Positions 62,037 to 64,000 of a stretch of DNA of 64,000 bases are shown here, in pieces; position 1 is the first letter of the stretch; each line of letters starts with the position of its first letter. The position numbers and the translations under genes were made by a program. The notes below the pieces were generated by a model. That model was not told the origin of the DNA and did not search any database. It saw only the letters and a program-made list of their open reading frames with translations. Origin of the DNA: Maridesulfovibrio sp. (GTDB taxonomy: Bacteria > Desulfobacterota > Desulfovibrionia > Desulfovibrionales > Desulfovibrionaceae); contig NZ_OY781616.1 of assembly GCF_963677005.1 (NCBI RefSeq), forward strand, positions 875,501 through 939,500, read 5' to 3'.

Positions 62037-63761
62037 TTATTGCGGAATCGGCTTTTTGGCGACAAAAAGCGCTGCTGCAGTAACTACCGTTCCTATAATG
62101 ATGGCGACAGTGTACGGCACCAGCCCGGTTACGGCATTGGGAATGGGCAGCACGAATATACCGCCGTGGGGAACCATGAGTGTGCACTTCATGGTCATGG
62201 AGATTGCACCGGTAACGGCAGAACCGAGCATTATGCACGGGATTACCCGGAAGGGATCGCGTGCGGCAAACGGAATGGCACCTTCGGTAATGAAGGATAT
62301 TCCGAGTACGAATGCGGCCTTGCTCGCTTCCTGCTCATCCTCGGTAAAACGGCTCTTGAAGAGGGTTGCGGCCAGCGCCAGCCCCAGCGGCGGGGTCATA
62401 CCGGCGGCCATGACTGCTGCCATGGGAGCGTATATTTTTGCGGAGAGCAGACCTACCGCGAAAGTATAGGCTGCCTTGTTTACCGGTCCGCCCATATCAA
62501 AGGCCATCATGGCTCCAAGGAGCAGTCCGAGGGCAAGGGCGCTTGTTCCCTGCATGGACTGCAGCCATTCGGAAAGTGCTGTGAGCGCAATTTTTACCGG
62601 AGGTCCGATGACGAAGATCATCAGCAACCCAACGACCATAGTCGAGAGGAAAGGCAGAATCAGCACGGGCTTGAGTCCCTGCAGGTTCTGGGGAAGCTTG
62701 ATCTTGTCGTTAAGGAATTTGGTCAGGTAACCGGCAAGAAAACCGGCCACGATACCGCCGAGAAACCCGGCCCCGACATTTGTGGCCAGCATACCGCCGA
62801 CCAGTCCGGGTGTGATGCCGGGACGCTGGGCGATTGAATAGGCTATAAATGCGCCGAGAACAGGTACGAACAGGGAGAAGGCCCCTGCCCCGCCGATCTG
62901 CATGAGCGCCCATCCGAAGGTTCCAGGATGATCACCGGCGTAAATTCCGCCGAAAGCAAACGCCAGCGCGATCAGAAGACCACCGGCTACAACAACCGGA
63001 AGCATGTATGAAACCCCGGTCATCAGATGGCGGTACGGCCCGGTGCGTGCGGCCGAACGCTCTTTCTTGAGCGCGTCAACCTTTCCTGCGAGGTCCTGCT
63101 GTACAAGCGGAGCCGCGGAAAGAGCGGATTTGACCACCTGTTCCCCTTCACGGAGAGCGGCCTTGGTCGTTGTTTCGTAAAGAGGCTTGCCGGAAAAACG
63201 TTTGGTATCCACAAAGGCATCCGCGGCGATAACCACCGCGTCCGCACGGGCGATGTCTTCATCAGTCAGCACGTTCTTGGCGCCGACAGAACCCTGCGTT
63301 TCAATTTTTACTTCGTGTCCGAGAGCCTGCGCGGCCTTGCGCAAAGCTTCCGCGGCCATGAAGGTATGGGCTATCCCTGTGGGGCAGGAAGTTACACCGA
63401 CTATGAATCTGCGCTCTGTTGCAGCAGCTTCCGTCGGTTCTTCCGCAACGAAATTTTCCGCTTCCTTCAGGGCTGTTTCGATGATTTCCTTTGTCTTGCG
63501 AATGGCATCGCTGGTGGATACCGCGTGCATGGGCCTGCCCACGAATCTGGACGGGTCCACATGAATATCCGCAGCAATGATGACCACATCCGCCTCTGCA
63601 ATTGCCTGAGACGAAAGAACATCCTTTGCACCCTCAGCACCCTGGGTTTCCACTTCCACGGAGTGTCCCATGCTGGCGCCAATTTTTTTCAATGCTTCCG
63701 CAGCCATTATGGTGTGCGCCACTCCCGTGGGACACGCGGTTACAGCAACGATTTTCGACAT
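62037..63761 (-). CDS. fruA: Fructose PTS transporter EIIBC (B'BC)
   Basis: 574 residues. Two EIIB-Fru domains: [19 protein letters not shown] at the start and [19 protein letters not shown] from ~120, each with the phospho-cysteine motif; then a membrane EIIC from ~235 ([38 protein letters not shown]). It imports fructose as fructose-1-phosphate, made ready for FruK encoded just upstream on the same strand. A GGGGGAACTGCC site precedes the ATG. Confidence 0.96.
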   Translation of the reverse strand: MSKIVAVTACPTGVAHTIMAAEALKKIGASMGHSVEVETQGAEGAKDVLSSQAIAEADVVIIAADIHVDPSRFVGRPMHAVSTSDAIRKTKEIIETALKEAENFVAEEPTEAAATERRFIVGVTSCPTGIAHTFMAAEALRKAAQALGHEVKIETQGSVGAKNVLTDEDIARADAVVIAADAFVDTKRFSGKPLYETTTKAALREGEQVVKSALSAAPLVQQDLAGKVDALKKERSAARTGPYRHLMTGVSYMLPVVVAGGLLIALAFAFGGIYAGDHPGTFGWALMQIGGAGAFSLFVPVLGAFIAYSIAQRPGITPGLVGGMLATNVGAGFLGGIVAGFLAGYLTKFLNDKIKLPQNLQGLKPVLILPFLSTMVVGLLMIFVIGPPVKIALTALSEWLQSMQGTSALALGLLLGAMMAFDMGGPVNKAAYTFAVGLLSAKIYAPMAAVMAAGMTPPLGLALAATLFKSRFTEDEQEASKAAFVLGISFITEGAIPFAARDPFRVIPCIMLGSAVTGAISMTMKCTLMVPHGGIFVLPIPNAVTGLVPYTVAIIIGTVVTAAALFVAKKPIPQ

Positions 63762-63773
63762 GGCAGTTCCCCC

Positions 63774-64000
63774 TTATAAACTTATTGTTTCAATAGTTAC
63801 CCGGTCTTCCAGCTTTCTGGCCCGATCAAGATTTTCAAGGCTTGGCGCGGCCTGAGCCACCGTTGCAGCGGACAATGCCGTTGCAAGGCGCACCCTTTCC
63901 CTGAAGGAAAGCCCCAATGCCGTTCCCGCAACCAGACCGCCGATCATTGCGTCCCCGGCTCCCACAGTGCTCACGGGCTCAATTTCAGGCGGAGTCGCAA
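63774..64000 (-). CDS. fruK: 1-phosphofructokinase, C-terminal part (start outside window)
   Basis: About 75 residues are visible, ending at 63774, 12 bp before fruA starts. EPVSTVGAGDAMIGGLVAGT is the PfkB-family active-site motif with the catalytic Asp. Gene order fruK-fruA supports 1-phosphofructokinase rather than another PfkB kinase. The frame stays open to the window edge. Confidence 0.85.
   Translation of the reverse strand, partial: ATPPEIEPVSTVGAGDAMIGGLVAGTALGLSFRERVRLATALSAATVAQAAPSLENLDRARKLEDRVTIETISL

Noticed and set aside
63774..63974. Separate 66-residue protein starting at GTG
   Set aside because: The frame continues upstream to the window edge with PfkB-family sequence; it is the end of fruK.

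Overview
The window looks like chromosome from a sulfate-reducing deltaproteobacterium of the Desulfovibrio/Maridesulfovibrio type. This is an inference from gene content and order: precorrin-2 dehydrogenase, ccsA/hemX-like, hemA, a small protein, tilS and adk in a row, a tmRNA with the tag ANDNYDYAMAA, and moderate GC with strong GAGG-type ribosome binding sites. No 16S rRNA is present to confirm it.

Region 1 (1-22.9 kb) is conserved backbone: the 3' part of mutS, a lipoprotein, lysA, rsmE and rarA; a PAS histidine kinase, an HDOD protein and CheR; two glycosyltransferases; the tetrapyrrole/heme-tilS-adk run; a secreted nuclease-fold/beta-barrel fusion; two periplasmic proteins of metal-uptake type; a double-receiver HD-GYP protein; two small proteins; and the tmRNA gene ssrA.

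Region 2 (22.9-39.0 kb) is an integrative mobilizable element inserted at the 3' end of ssrA, with a repeated ssrA tail at both ends. It carries a P4-type tyrosine recombinase, AlpA, a DUF3987 protein, and a ColE1-type mobilization cassette in which MbeB- and MbeD-like genes lie inside the relaxase gene in another frame. Cargo includes an ankyrin protein, a ParDE-type toxin-antitoxin, an Mrr-like nuclease, a type I restriction-modification operon (hsdM-hsdS-hsdR) and an AbiJ-NTD4/HEPN-like protein, so it is both a mobile element and a defence island.

Region 3 (39-53 kb) is a second, older-looking accessory zone. It has a two-gene operon of a small membrane protein and a 1359-residue CHAT protease-STAND NTPase-TPR protein whose TPR part is eight near-identical 120-bp units. 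It also holds a fossil made of a thiM fragment joined to mobilization-gene fragments, a large autotransporter, HigBA, a nuclease-DUF2075 helicase, a parvulin, thiM, and a Fic module cut off before its catalytic motif. A family of dispersed repeats with TTTGCGGTGA/TCACCGCA cores lies between these genes and also inside the island.

Region 4 (53-64 kb) is metabolic and transport: a ROK kinase with an MFS transporter, a pyruvoyl-type histidine decarboxylase with a predicted export signal, a PPC-domain protein with a complete ECF transporter (S, T and two ATPases), a peroxiredoxin, a small secreted protein, and fructose PTS genes (fruA and the start-truncated fruK).

The strongest candidates for something new are the CHAT-NTPase-TPR operon with its expandable repeat array, the ColE1-type nested mobilization cassette in a chromosomal tmRNA island, and the apparently exported histidine decarboxylase. 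All functional calls come from reading motifs by eye; no database search was run.
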